Part shown: in pieces, positions 63,965-64,000 of the stretch
Layout: every line of letters starts with the position of its first letter
Numbering within the stretch: the stretch's first letter is position 1
Assembly: GCA_037442505.1 (NCBI GenBank)
Contig: JBBIPZ010000005.1
Location: 1 to 64,000, forward strand
Length of the DNA: 64,000 nt
Reading direction: 5' to 3'
Source of the DNA: JBBIPZ01 sp037442505 [NCBI: Deltaproteobacteria bacterium]
GTDB lineage: Bacteria > CALINM01
Program-made: the position numbers and the translations under genes
Notes under the pieces: model-generated
What the model was told of the DNA's origin: nothing
Database searches by the model: none
What the model saw: only the letters and a program-made list of their open reading frames with translations

Positions 63965-64000
63965 AATGTCAAGTATCGAAGTAACTTAAAAAATCTATCA

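Overview
The window is AT-rich DNA (roughly one third G+C in most genes) from a Gram-negative, motile, probably anaerobic or micro-oxic bacterium. LptA, LptB and LptC show an LPS outer membrane, MqnA shows futalosine-pathway menaquinone, and chemoreceptors, sigma-54 with several sigma-54 activators, heme and Fe-S proteins, pyruvate phosphate dikinase and a tungsten-type aldehyde oxidoreductase point to an anaerobically respiring lineage. The mix is most like Deferribacterota (Deferribacter or Calditerrivibrio relatives). That placement is an inference from gene content, not a database result.

Layout. 1-10398: a chemotaxis receptor, an ODP-type diiron oxygen-sensor protein, a membrane-free receptor, two large hybrid kinases (one with five PAS domains, one with a DUF3365 CxxCH domain) and an NtrC-type regulator. 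10413-10563: a decayed copy of the glyQ promoter and start region. 10582-13285: a molybdate/tungstate-type ABC transporter. 13529-17988: a tandem PhnD-like binding protein, histidine kinase and NtrC-type regulator. 17989-19304: a decayed stretch with a damaged triheme cytochrome and an EAL relic. 19305-23404: transglutaminase-like protein, rhodanese, YdjY-like protein and an Fe-S/TVP38 fusion. 23574-25284: a frameshifted DpnA-like methyltransferase and a TerC-family protein. 25644-31333: glyQ-glyS-ppdK. 31380-36578, all leftward: lptC-lptA-lptB-rpoN and the SOS genes dinB-lexA with a small partner. 36684-41873: KaiC-like ATPase, pseudo-receiver and two kinases. 42137-42798: a broken lipoprotein gene. 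42941-52233: a PAS/sigma-54 activator with an apparent enhancer and -24/-12 promoter in front of a Liv-type transporter, Fe-alcohol dehydrogenase and aldehyde oxidoreductase. 52332-58894: thioesterase, lysA-dapF-leuA, mqnA, a DUF554 protein and an Fe-S protein. 58906-63693: CBS/PAS/GGDEF protein, ROK sugar kinase, UDP-glucuronate decarboxylase and UDP-glucose dehydrogenase. 63717-63964: three tRNA genes (Leu, Cys, Gly).

How it fits together. Signal transduction dominates: about a dozen sensor, kinase and regulator genes in four clusters, three sigma-54 activators, and rpoN itself. The most unusual assemblies are the ODP/receptor/heme-kinase cluster, the KaiC-kinase operon, the rhodanese-YdjY-[Fe-S/TVP38] cluster, and the transporter/oxidoreductase operon with a readable enhancer and promoter. 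Three coding sequences (methyltransferase, lipoprotein, EAL protein) and one heme site look broken, each by a change that can be pointed to. Several genes have a -10-like element so close to the start codon that their transcripts may be leaderless.
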